Shown in pieces: positions 14,167 to 21,607 of a stretch of 46,133 bases of DNA. The notes beneath the pieces were generated by a model. That model saw nothing but the letters and a program-made list of their open reading frames with translations. It was not told the origin of the DNA and did not search any database. Every line of letters begins with the position of its first letter. The stretch's first letter is position 1. Source of the stretch: an uncultured Dorea sp. (GTDB lineage: Bacteria > Bacillota_A > Clostridia > Lachnospirales > Lachnospiraceae); assembly GCA_910579015.1 (NCBI GenBank), contig CAJTRO010000029.1:1-46133 (forward strand), given 5' to 3'. A program made the translations under genes and the position numbers.

Positions 14167-16737
14167 TTGGATATTCGTGAATTTTCTACAAAACTCGCAG
14201 AAGCAACCAGGGATATGACGCCGGCAGAGCGCCAGGCGATCCAGAAGATGTTCCAGGGAATGAGCGAGCAGATCACAAAAGAAGATCCGGCGCCGGCATC
14301 TTGCGCGTCCGGATGTAAGGACGGATATGCAGGAACGGCAGATCACGGAACGGCTATTCCAGAAGGACCGACAGAGCGTATATTGGCTTTGAAGAGGCAG
14401 TATATGAGTTGGAAACCGTCCATCACAACACATCGTGCAAAAGCAATCACCAAGATTTACAAAGAGAATCCAGGAATGCCGAAGATCCTGCTTCGCGGAA
14501 AATGTTTCCGTTATTGCTGTGAGACGGCTCCGCTTGTGATCCAGGAGAATGAGCTGATCGTCGGCAACCCGACAGGAGCGCCGAGAGCCGGTGCATTCGC
14601 TCCCGATATCGCATGGCGGTGGATGCAGGATGAATTGGATACCATTGAGACACGTGACCAGGATCCGTTCTATATTTCACCAGAAGACAAGAAATATATG
14701 AGAGAAGTTCTGTTCCCATTCTGGGAAGGAAAATCTGTAGACGAATACTGCGAAGGCCAGTACCGTGAATGCGGCGGCTGGGAATTGTCCGGCGAGTCCT
14801 TTGTATCCGATTGTTCCTATCATGCATTAAACGGCGGCGGCGATTCCAATCCGGGCTATGACGTGATCACCATGAAGAAGGGTATGATCGATATACAGAA
14901 TGAAGCCAGGGAAGCGCTGAACCATTTAAGCTACACGAATCCTGAGGATATTGATAAGATCTATTTCTACAAATCTGTGATCGATACGACCGAAGGCGTT
15001 ATGATCTACGCCCAGCGTCTCTCAGAGTATGCCCGCCAGATGGCGTTAAAGGAGACGAACCCGCAGCGCAGGGCAGAGCTTGAGAAGATCGCAGAGATCA
15101 ATGCAAGAGTTCCAAAATATAAACCGGAAACCTTCTGGGAAGCGATTCAGGCAGTATGGACCATTGAATCCCTGCTTCCTGTAGAGGAAAACCAGACGGG
15201 TATGTCTATCGGCCGTGTGGACCAGTATATGTATCCGTACTATCGGGCAGATATCGACGCCGGGCGTATGAACGATTATGAGGCATTTGAGCTTGCAAGC
15301 TGTATGCTGATCAAGATGTCCGAGATGATGTGGGTAACGTCTGAGGGCGGTTCCAAGTTCTTCGCCGGATATCAGCCGTTTGTAAATATGTGCGTCGGCG
15401 GATGTACACGTTCCGGTGCAGATGCGACCAACGATCTGACATACCTGCTGATGGACGCGGTAAGACACACGAAGATCTATCAGCCGTCGCTTGCATGCCG
15501 TATCCACAATAAATCTCCTGAGAAATATCTGCGTAAGATCGTAGATGTTGTACGTGCAGGTATGGGATTCCCGGCCTGCCATTTCGACGATACGCATATC
15601 AAGATGATGCTGGCAAAGGGCGTGTCTGTAGAGGATGCAAGAGATTACTGTCTCATGGGCTGTGTTGAGCCACAGAAGGCAGGACGGTTATATCAGTGGA
15701 CTTCGACTTCTTATACACAGTGGCCGATCGCCATTGAACTTACGCTGAACCACGGAGTTCCGCTCTGGTACGGCAAACAGGTAACACCGGATGAAGGACC
15801 GCTTACCCAGTATCAGACTTTTGAGCAGTTCGACCGGGCTGTTAAGAATCAGATCGACTACATCACAAAATGGACGGACGTTATGACGGTGATCTCCCAG
15901 AGAGTACACAAGGAACTGGCGCCGAAGCCATTGATGTCCATTATGTATGAAGGATGTATGGAAAAGGGCTATGGAGTTGAATCCGGCGGAGCTATGTACA
16001 ATTACGGCCCGGGCGTCGTATGGTCAGGACTTGCCACCTACGCAGATTCCATGGCGGCAATTAAGAAGCTTGTATTCGAGGATAAGAAGTATACTCTGGA
16101 ACAGCTGAATCAGGCTCTTCTTGCTGATTTTGAAGGATATGAGCAGATCAGAAGAGACTGTCTGGACGCACCGAAGTATGGAAATGATGACGATTATGCA
16201 GATAGCATCTGTGCGGATATCATTCAGTACACAGAGCATGAGCATAGAAAATATAAGACCTTATTCTCACATCTGAGCCACGGTACGCTGTCAATTTCCA
16301 ACAATACACCGTTTGGTATGATGACAGGCGCGTCTGCGAACGGAAGAAAGGCGTGGCTGCCTCTGTCCGACGGTATCAGCCCGACACAAGGCGCGGATTA
16401 CAAGGGACCGACGGCGATCATCAAGTCCGTATCAAAGATGGCGAACGACAATATGAATATAGGCCTGGTACATAACTTTAAGCTGATGCCTGGACTTCTT
16501 GACACAATGGAAGGCGAACAGGGATTGATCACACTGCTGCGCACGGCAAGCATGTACGGCAACGGCGAGATGCAGTTCAACTATGTGGATAACCAGTCTA
16601 TGCTGGAGGCACAGAAGGATCCGGACAGCCACAGAGACCTTGTGGTACGTGTCGCAGGTTACAGCGCGTTCTTTACCGAGCTGTGCAAGGATGTTCAGGA
16701 CGAGATCATCAGCAGGACTATGCTGACAAAACTTTAG
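14167..16737 (+). CDS. cutC: Choline trimethylamine-lyase (glycyl radical enzyme)
   Basis: Cleaves choline to trimethylamine and acetaldehyde inside the microcompartment. The protein is 856 aa, the size of type I CutC without the long N-terminal extension. The active site matches characterised CutC with a constant 10-residue offset: Cys499 and Glu501 in GCVEP, Asp226 in NGGGDSNPGYD, and the radical glycine Gly831 in VRVAGYSAFF. The GGGD Asp separates it from glycerol and propanediol dehydratases. The start is TTG 14167, with GTGAGG 10 bases upstream; homologues begin MDL/MDI..FS.KLAEAT, which fits. An ATG at 14160 is out of frame and encodes only MKIGYS. The N-terminal 45 residues are a helix plus flexible linker and may aid encapsulation. 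Activation requires CutD, encoded next. Confidence 0.95.
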   Translation: MDIREFSTKLAEATRDMTPAERQAIQKMFQGMSEQITKEDPAPASCASGCKDGYAGTADHGTAIPEGPTERILALKRQYMSWKPSITTHRAKAITKIYKENPGMPKILLRGKCFRYCCETAPLVIQENELIVGNPTGAPRAGAFAPDIAWRWMQDELDTIETRDQDPFYISPEDKKYMREVLFPFWEGKSVDEYCEGQYRECGGWELSGESFVSDCSYHALNGGGDSNPGYDVITMKKGMIDIQNEAREALNHLSYTNPEDIDKIYFYKSVIDTTEGVMIYAQRLSEYARQMALKETNPQRRAELEKIAEINARVPKYKPETFWEAIQAVWTIESLLPVEENQTGMSIGRVDQYMYPYYRADIDAGRMNDYEAFELASCMLIKMSEMMWVTSEGGSKFFAGYQPFVNMCVGGCTRSGADATNDLTYLLMDAVRHTKIYQPSLACRIHNKSPEKYLRKIVDVVRAGMGFPACHFDDTHIKMMLAKGVSVEDARDYCLMGCVEPQKAGRLYQWTSTSYTQWPIAIELTLNHGVPLWYGKQVTPDEGPLTQYQTFEQFDRAVKNQIDYITKWTDVMTVISQRVHKELAPKPLMSIMYEGCMEKGYGVESGGAMYNYGPGVVWSGLATYADSMAAIKKLVFEDKKYTLEQLNQALLADFEGYEQIRRDCLDAPKYGNDDDYADSICADIIQYTEHEHRKYKTLFSHLSHGTLSISNNTPFGMMTGASANGRKAWLPLSDGISPTQGADYKGPTAIIKSVSKMANDNMNIGLVHNFKLMPGLLDTMEGEQGLITLLRTASMYGNGEMQFNYVDNQSMLEAQKDPDSHRDLVVRVAGYSAFFTELCKDVQDEIISRTMLTKL

Positions 16738-16766
16738 ACGATCACACGGAATGAAGGAGTTCACTT

Positions 16767-17720
16767 ATGAGCGAAGTGCAAAATGAAGATATTGAACGGA
16801 AGGCAGTCATATTTAATGTGCAGAAGTATAACACATTCGACGGCCCCGGCGTCAGGACTCTGATATTTTTTCAGGGATGCCCGCTCAGATGCAAGTGGTG
16901 TGCGAATCCAGAGGGCCTTGAACGGAAATTCAAAGTGATGTTTAAGGCTGACGTATGTGTAAACTGTAATAGATGCGTTGCGGTGTGTCCGAACGGCGTC
17001 CATCAGATGTCAGCCGATACAGGCAGACATCTGATCGACCGCAGCAAGAAGTGCATCGGCTGCCGGGCGTGTGAGTCGGCCTGCCTGGTTAAGGCGCTCA
17101 ACATTGCCGGAGAGGAAAAGAGCATATCCGAGCTTCTGGATATCATAATGGAGGATAAGGACTTCTACATGATGTCAGGAGGCGGGGTGACGCTTGGCGG
17201 AGGCGAGGTGACCAGCCAGCCGGAAGCGGCAGGAAGCCTTTTATCTGCGTGCAAGAAGTCGGGAATCGGGACCGCAATCGAGACCTGCGGTTATGTGAAG
17301 CCGGAGAATTTAAGGATGCTCGCGCCGTTTGTAGATCTGTTCCTGTTTGATATCAAGCATATCGATTCAGAACGGCATTATGAGTGGACCGGCGTCCGGA
17401 ACGAACTGATCATTGAAAATGTGAAGTGGCTTCTGGGAAATAATAAGAATGTCAAGATCAGGATGCCTCTGTTAAAAGGAGTAAACGACAGGCGTGAAGA
17501 TATTGAGGGAATCGTAAAACTGCTGACACCGTATCAGGATTACAATAATTTTAAGGGCATAGACCTGCTGCCCTATCACAAGATGGGCGTCAACAAATAT
17601 AAACAGCTTGATATGGAATATCAGATTGAAGGAGATCCCTCTCTTTCGGCAGAAGATCTGGACAGGATCGAAAAATGGATCAGCGGGTATGATTTACCGG
17701 TAGCAGTAATCCGGCATTGA
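16767..17720 (+). CDS. cutD: CutC-activating radical SAM enzyme
   Basis: A 317-aa glycyl-radical-enzyme activase. It uses S-adenosylmethionine and a 4Fe-4S cluster to abstract hydrogen from Gly831 of CutC. The radical SAM cluster motif is CPLRCKWC (near residues 38-45). Two ferredoxin-type clusters follow (CVNCNRCVAVCP and CIGCRACESAC), the insertion typical of activases for this enzyme group. The SAM-binding GGE motif appears as LGGGEVT. ATG 16767 follows AAGGAG, 29 bases after cutC. It needs strictly reducing conditions. Confidence 0.95.
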   Translation: MSEVQNEDIERKAVIFNVQKYNTFDGPGVRTLIFFQGCPLRCKWCANPEGLERKFKVMFKADVCVNCNRCVAVCPNGVHQMSADTGRHLIDRSKKCIGCRACESACLVKALNIAGEEKSISELLDIIMEDKDFYMMSGGGVTLGGGEVTSQPEAAGSLLSACKKSGIGTAIETCGYVKPENLRMLAPFVDLFLFDIKHIDSERHYEWTGVRNELIIENVKWLLGNNKNVKIRMPLLKGVNDRREDIEGIVKLLTPYQDYNNFKGIDLLPYHKMGVNKYKQLDMEYQIEGDPSLSAEDLDRIEKWISGYDLPVAVIRH

Positions 17721-17733
17721 TGGAGGAAGGAAA

Positions 17734-18093
17734 ATGGGATTTCTTGACGACAGCTCCGATATAAGGAATCGGATCATTGAAGAATCGGTACCCGGGAAAC
17801 AGGTGACAATTGCACACGTGATCGCATCGCCCATGCACGATATCTATGAAAGGCTTGGGATCGAAGAGGCGGGAGCGATCGGGATTCTTACGCTTTCGCC
17901 TTATGAGACGGCGATCATTGCAGCAGATATAGCCGTGAAAGCGGCGAATGTGAAGATAGGCTTTCTGGATGGTTTTACGGAATCGGTGTTTTTAAGCGGT
18001 GATGTCCAGAGTGTGGAGACCGCCCTTGCGGCGGTCACCGATACACTGAAGAATATGCTGGGATTCACCGTTGCGCCGATCACCAGAACGTAG
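17734..18093 (+). CDS. eutS: EutS/PduU-like circularly permuted BMC-H shell protein
   Basis: A 119-aa shell hexamer in which the BMC fold is circularly permuted. The N-terminal strand pair IIEESVPGKQVTIAHVIASP forms a beta-barrel cap over the pore in EutS/PduU structures. The core follows (AGAIGILTLSPYETAIIAAD, ANVKIGFLDGFTESVFLSGD) and ends with FTVAPITRT, close to the family's usual end. Its position right after cutD is as in other choline loci. The plugged or capped pore suggests a role other than free small-molecule passage. Confidence 0.93.
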   Translation: MGFLDDSSDIRNRIIEESVPGKQVTIAHVIASPMHDIYERLGIEEAGAIGILTLSPYETAIIAADIAVKAANVKIGFLDGFTESVFLSGDVQSVETALAAVTDTLKNMLGFTVAPITRT

Positions 18094-18118
18094 TACGGAG
18101 CATTGGATGGAGGAGAGA

Positions 18119-18820
18119 ATGAAATTTATAACAGAATATGATCTTCGTGCCAGGTTCAATGAACAGCCTTTTACAGACTATATAATTGAGAAAAATACCC
18201 GTCTGACGCCAGGTGCAAGACAGTTTTTGTCGGATCGGAGGATTACCATATTGGAGGACGGTGCGGACAGAAGCGTTAAGGTGCAGGAAACGGACCGCAA
18301 ACGGATACCGGAAGCCTGCCAGGCTTGTGAAGCATCAGATTCAAAGAAGGATTCTCTGGCAATTGCAAAGCTTCTAAGCGATGTGGAGGTTCTGGAAGCG
18401 GAATTCCTTGTCATAACGAGCCAGATCATCGAAACGGATATTGAGATCGCCGGACAGATGTCAAAAGCCGGGCATGAGTTCGGCAGGATCAAGACTCTTC
18501 TGACGGATGGAGAGGCAGATCTCAATATCAGCTTTGAGGGATGCACTGGGATGGATAAGGATCATTTCGGTAAGGACCTGGGCAATTGTTTTGACATTAC
18601 AGACTTCTATATACAGTCGCCGAACGGAAAAATAATTGTTCAGATGAATGCCCTGCGGGCTAAGATCAGAGCGATGAGGATCAGCGCTGCAGAAGCGCTG
18701 AGCGCAGACAGAGAGGAAAAGCGCCAGGAGGCAGTGACAGAGGCAGTCAATCAGATCATCAATAAATTGTCACAGCTGATATGTATGGCGGCGGGGGTGA
18801 AAACATGCAGAAGGACGTAA
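18119..18820 (+). CDS. EutT-like (cobalamin adenosyltransferase-related) protein
   Basis: A 233-aa protein resembling EutT. The N-terminus (MKFITEYDLRARF, then RLTPGARQFLSDRRITI) and the C-terminal helix NALRAKIRAMRISAAEA match the EutT pattern. EutT makes adenosylcobalamin for ethanolamine ammonia-lyase, but CutC is B12-independent, so the substrate here is puzzling. The metal-binding motif known for enteric EutT, His-X11-Cys-Cys-X2-Cys, is reduced to CQAC (Cys67, Cys70) with no matching His, so classical activity is doubtful. ATG 18119 is chosen because GGAGG lies 5 bases upstream. It overlaps eutJ by 16 bases. Confidence 0.7.
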   Translation: MKFITEYDLRARFNEQPFTDYIIEKNTRLTPGARQFLSDRRITILEDGADRSVKVQETDRKRIPEACQACEASDSKKDSLAIAKLLSDVEVLEAEFLVITSQIIETDIEIAGQMSKAGHEFGRIKTLLTDGEADLNISFEGCTGMDKDHFGKDLGNCFDITDFYIQSPNGKIIVQMNALRAKIRAMRISAAEALSADREEKRQEAVTEAVNQIINKLSQLICMAAGVKTCRRT

Positions 18821-19650
18821 TAGATTTCAAGTTCTGCGACGAACTTGTAGAAGAATTTAAACAGGTGGTAAAATACCCGGTCCCATCAAAGAGTTCCGTC
18901 TACTATGTGGGCGTGGATCTTGGAACTGCATGTGTAGTAACCGTGGTTCTGGATGAGAACCGCAAGCCTGTGGCAGGAGCCTATGAATATGCAGACGTGG
19001 TAAGAGACGGAATGGTCGTGGATTACATCGGAGCGGTTGATATCGTCCGCCGGATGAAAGCAGAGCTGGAAGAAAAGCTCGGCGTAGAAGAATTAGTATA
19101 TGCGGCGGCGGCGATCCCGCCGGGGACAGATACCCTGGACGGAGGAGCAGTCAAGAATGTGGTGGAAGCGGCAGGCTATATGATCACATCGCTGGAAGAC
19201 GAGTCTACTGCGGCGAATAAAGTTCTCCGTATACAGAACGGCGCGGTGGTAGATATCGGCGGCGGAACTACGGGAATATCCATCTTCAAAGACGGGAAGG
19301 TAGTATACGTGGCAGATGAGCCTACCGGAGGAACGCATTTTTCCCTGGTGTTATCCGGCGCTTACCGGAAGACCTTTGAGGAAGCAGAGCTTTTCAAGAG
19401 AGATGGGGCGAATCATAAAGAGATACTGCCTGTGCTAAAGCCTGTGATCGAGAAGGTATCCGCGATCATCAGCCGGCATATTGAAGGGTATCAGGTCGAC
19501 AGTATTTCCTTAGTCGGCGGTACCTGCTGCCTGGCGGGAATCGAAGAGATCATTGAGAAGAATACCAAGATACCAACTTATAAACCGATAGATCCCATGT
19601 TTGTGACGCCTCTGGGAATTGCATATAGTTGTACTGACAAAGAGAGATAG
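18805..19650 (+). CDS. eutJ: EutJ, actin/Hsp70-fold chaperone-like ATPase
   Basis: A 281-aa protein with the actin/Hsp70 nucleotide-binding fold: phosphate-1 loop VGVDLGTACVVTVVLD, phosphate-2 loop VVDIGGGTTGISI and adenosine motif SLVGGTCCLAG. EutJ proteins are thought to help assemble or reactivate microcompartment enzymes; the biochemical role is not settled. It lacks the substrate-binding half of DnaK, as usual for EutJ. ATG 18805 behind GGGGGTGA is preferred over the upstream in-frame ATG 18781. It overlaps the EutT-like gene, so the two are translationally coupled. Confidence 0.9.
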   Translation: MQKDVIDFKFCDELVEEFKQVVKYPVPSKSSVYYVGVDLGTACVVTVVLDENRKPVAGAYEYADVVRDGMVVDYIGAVDIVRRMKAELEEKLGVEELVYAAAAIPPGTDTLDGGAVKNVVEAAGYMITSLEDESTAANKVLRIQNGAVVDIGGGTTGISIFKDGKVVYVADEPTGGTHFSLVLSGAYRKTFEEAELFKRDGANHKEILPVLKPVIEKVSAIISRHIEGYQVDSISLVGGTCCLAGIEEIIEKNTKIPTYKPIDPMFVTPLGIAYSCTDKER

Positions 19651-19665
19651 GACGGCGGAGAAGAT

Positions 19666-19950
19666 ATGGAGTTTCGGATCATTAAATCCCCGACAAAAGG
19701 AACGCTTGATATATTAGAGCGTCGGAAAGGCTCAGGCAGCAAACAGACGCTTGGGCACGTGGGTGCGGTTGGGCTTGTACAGGGCAGGCTGATCGAGATG
19801 ATCGCGGCGGCGGATATCGCCGAGAAAGCGGTCGGTGTCACGGTAGAGGACATCAGAGGAAGCTGCCCGCAGAATATGATATTGCTGGCGATATTTGGAG
19901 ACACTTCTTCGGTAGAGTCTGCGATTGAGAAGATCAAGGAGAGCTTGTAA
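19666..19950 (+). CDS. GrpU-like permuted BMC-H shell protein with pore cysteine
   Basis: A 94-aa shell protein. Residues 1-30 (RIIKSPTKGTLDILERR) correspond to the permuted N-terminal strands of PduU/EutS, and the BMC core follows (GAVGLVQGRLIEMIAAADIA, LLAIFGDTSSVESAI). The pore loop reads RGSCPQNM, placing Cys67 where PduT has the TICPG cysteine. In PduT, and in the glycyl-radical shell protein GrpU, such cysteines coordinate an iron-sulfur cluster at the symmetry axis. This suggests a cluster in the hexamer pore and electron transfer across the shell, perhaps to feed CutD or rebalance NAD. That is inference from one residue and the fold. Confidence 0.8.
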   Translation: MEFRIIKSPTKGTLDILERRKGSGSKQTLGHVGAVGLVQGRLIEMIAAADIAEKAVGVTVEDIRGSCPQNMILLAIFGDTSSVESAIEKIKESL

Positions 19951-19963
19951 GAGGTGAGGAATT

Positions 19964-20230
19964 ATGGTGACAGCGAGATTGATCGATAATATCTGGGCAA
20001 CCAGGAAATCAGAGCTTCTAAACGGCTATAAGCTGATGCTTGTTGAGATCATAGGCGGAATAGAAGCCGGTAAGAGACTGGTGGCGGCAGATGTGATCAG
20101 TGCGGGGATCGGGGACCGGGTACTTGTGGCCACGGGATCTTCTGCCCGCAGAATGTTAGAAAATGATAATATTCCGGTCGATGCAGCGATCATCGGAATT
20201 ATTGACGAGGATTGCTGTTTTGAAGAATAG
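19964..20230 (+). CDS. eutN: EutN/CcmL-type pentameric vertex protein (BMC-P)
   Basis: An 88-aa EutN/CcmL-family protein that closes the twelve vertices of the shell. The sequence shows the expected pattern: a first strand (MVTARLIDNIWATRKSE), YKLMLVEII, a middle DVISAGIGDRVLVATGSSAR and the closing strand DAAIIGIID. A short acidic tail ends EDCCFEE with two cysteines. It is the only pentamer gene in the locus. ATG 19964 follows AGAGGTGAGG, 13 bases after the GrpU-like gene. Confidence 0.93.
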   Translation: MVTARLIDNIWATRKSELLNGYKLMLVEIIGGIEAGKRLVAADVISAGIGDRVLVATGSSARRMLENDNIPVDAAIIGIIDEDCCFEE

Positions 20231-20251
20231 AACAGGAGGTGAAAGACAAGA

Positions 20252-20926
20252 ATGAAAAGACTGATTGATGTAGCCGCCGTGAATGAGATGAAGGCAAACG
20301 GGCAGAGTATCGTCTATACAGACGGGAATACATTGCTTACGCCGGCAGCGATGGACGCGATCAACGCGAATGGCATGACGGTCAAGGAAGGCGCATGTCC
20401 GACAGCAAAGGAGACTCCGTCTGCTTCCTGCTGTCAGGATCATAAGACAGCAGCGGCAAAAGCGCCGGAGGGAGAAGTAAGCGCGGACCTGATCTTTAAA
20501 GTCCTGTCGAGCCTTTCAAAGAGCGGGCTTCTAAATGACATGCTCGCGGCATGTGGGGCGGACAGTAAGCCGTATGAGGCAGAGTACGATCCGGCAGGAT
20601 TCAAATTGATCCGTGGCAGCAGTGTCAGGACGGAGGTCTTAGACACAGGCGATCCGGCACAGGCAGGCAAGGTCAACTATAGGGAGATCATAGGCGCAGA
20701 CGACAGATCTTCCATAGCGGCGGGCATTATTACGATTGACGACGTCAACTTTGGCTGGGAAACCGAATGTCAGGAGATCTATTATATCATAAGCGGTTGT
20801 ATTACTGTTACGATCGACGGAAAAGTATATGAAGCGAAGGCTGGCGACGTGTTCTTTATCAAGAAGGGAATCAAGTGTGCGTTTGGCGCCAAAGGACTTG
20901 GAAAGGCATTTTATGCAACATACTGA
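20252..20926 (+). CDS. eutQ: EutQ-like cupin (acetate kinase-type) protein
   Basis: A 224-aa protein. Residues 1-46 form an N-terminal module shared in pattern with the EutT-like protein (LLTPAAMDAINANGMTV against RLTPGARQFLSDRRITI). A cysteine-containing linker follows, then a C-terminal cupin domain from about 115 to 224 (ECQEIYYIISGCITVTIDG, AKAGDVFFIKKG). EutQ of enteric ethanolamine compartments has been reported to have acetate kinase activity, so it could draw ATP from acetyl-phosphate made by PduL; no classical ackA is present in the window. The AGGAGGTGA site before ATG 20252 is among the strongest here. Confidence 0.88.
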   Translation: MKRLIDVAAVNEMKANGQSIVYTDGNTLLTPAAMDAINANGMTVKEGACPTAKETPSASCCQDHKTAAAKAPEGEVSADLIFKVLSSLSKSGLLNDMLAACGADSKPYEAEYDPAGFKLIRGSSVRTEVLDTGDPAQAGKVNYREIIGADDRSSIAAGIITIDDVNFGWETECQEIYYIISGCITVTIDGKVYEAKAGDVFFIKKGIKCAFGAKGLGKAFYATY

Positions 20927-20945
20927 TCAATTAGGAGGATGATAT

Positions 20946-21593
20946 ATGCAGGCTTTAGGTTTTATTGAAACCAGAGGGCTGACCGCAGCCATTGAAAGTG
21001 CGGACGCTATGCTTAAGGCGGCCGAGGTACGTCTGGTGGAAAGAACATTCGTAAAAGGCGGTATCGTCACCATTACAGTCACAGGAGATGTTGCGGCGTG
21101 CAGGGCTTCCGTGGATGCGGCGGCGTCTGCGGTTGCCAGAATGGGAGGAACGATTCTTTCCACACATGTTATCCCGCGTCCCCATGAAAGCCTTGACGGT
21201 TCGATGATCGGTTCTGTAGATCCGGTTTGGGAACAGGAAGAGATTGAGAACACAGAAGATAAATTAGAAGAAGAAGCCTTTGAGGAAGAGCCGGAAACGG
21301 CAGATGAAGAGACCTCTAAGGAAGAGCCGGAAGCGGCCGGGGAAGAAAAACCGGATCAGAACCCGGAATCTGAGGCGAAGAAAGCAGGAGCAAACAGGGC
21401 ATATGTTGAGAGTACCGTGGAAACAGACGGGATCGATAAGACAATTTCAGTACTGAAACGCTCCAGAACAGCCGAGATAAAAGAAATGCTCCTTGGCGAA
21501 TATCCGGAAACGAATCTTAACAGCGAATCGGCGGCAAACATGACAAAGAGAGAAATGCTGGATTGGCTGAAAGATTTCTACACTGAATCATAG
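20946..21593 (+). CDS. BMC-H shell protein with long acidic tail and C-terminal helical domain
   Basis: Residues 1-83 are a normal BMC-H domain (ALGFIETRGLTAAIESADAM, pore loop FVKGG, HVIPRPH). Residues about 90-140 are an extremely acidic low-complexity linker of Glu/Asp/Pro. Residues about 145-215 form a separate predicted helical domain (TISVLKRSRTAEIKEMLLGE, then MTKREMLDWLKDFYTES). The layout recalls EutK, a BMC-H with a C-terminal helix-turn-helix, but I cannot equate the two tails. The tail could bind cargo, RNA or the cytoskeleton, or sit outside the shell. ATG 20946 follows AGGAGG. Confidence 0.9.
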   Translation: MQALGFIETRGLTAAIESADAMLKAAEVRLVERTFVKGGIVTITVTGDVAACRASVDAAASAVARMGGTILSTHVIPRPHESLDGSMIGSVDPVWEQEEIENTEDKLEEEAFEEEPETADEETSKEEPEAAGEEKPDQNPESEAKKAGANRAYVESTVETDGIDKTISVLKRSRTAEIKEMLLGEYPETNLNSESAANMTKREMLDWLKDFYTES

Positions 21594-21607
21594 TGAGGAG
21601 GAATATT

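Noticed and set aside
13780..14433. 217-aa open frame on the minus strand across the ALDH/cutC junction
   Set aside because: Both genes on the plus strand are strongly conserved; the frame is rich in Arg/His/Cys as expected of antisense translation.
14167..16737. Glycerol or propanediol dehydratase as the identity of the glycyl radical enzyme
   Set aside because: The NGGGDSNPGYD motif, the GCVEPQKAGRLYQWTS context and the constant offset from known CutC residues point to choline TMA-lyase.
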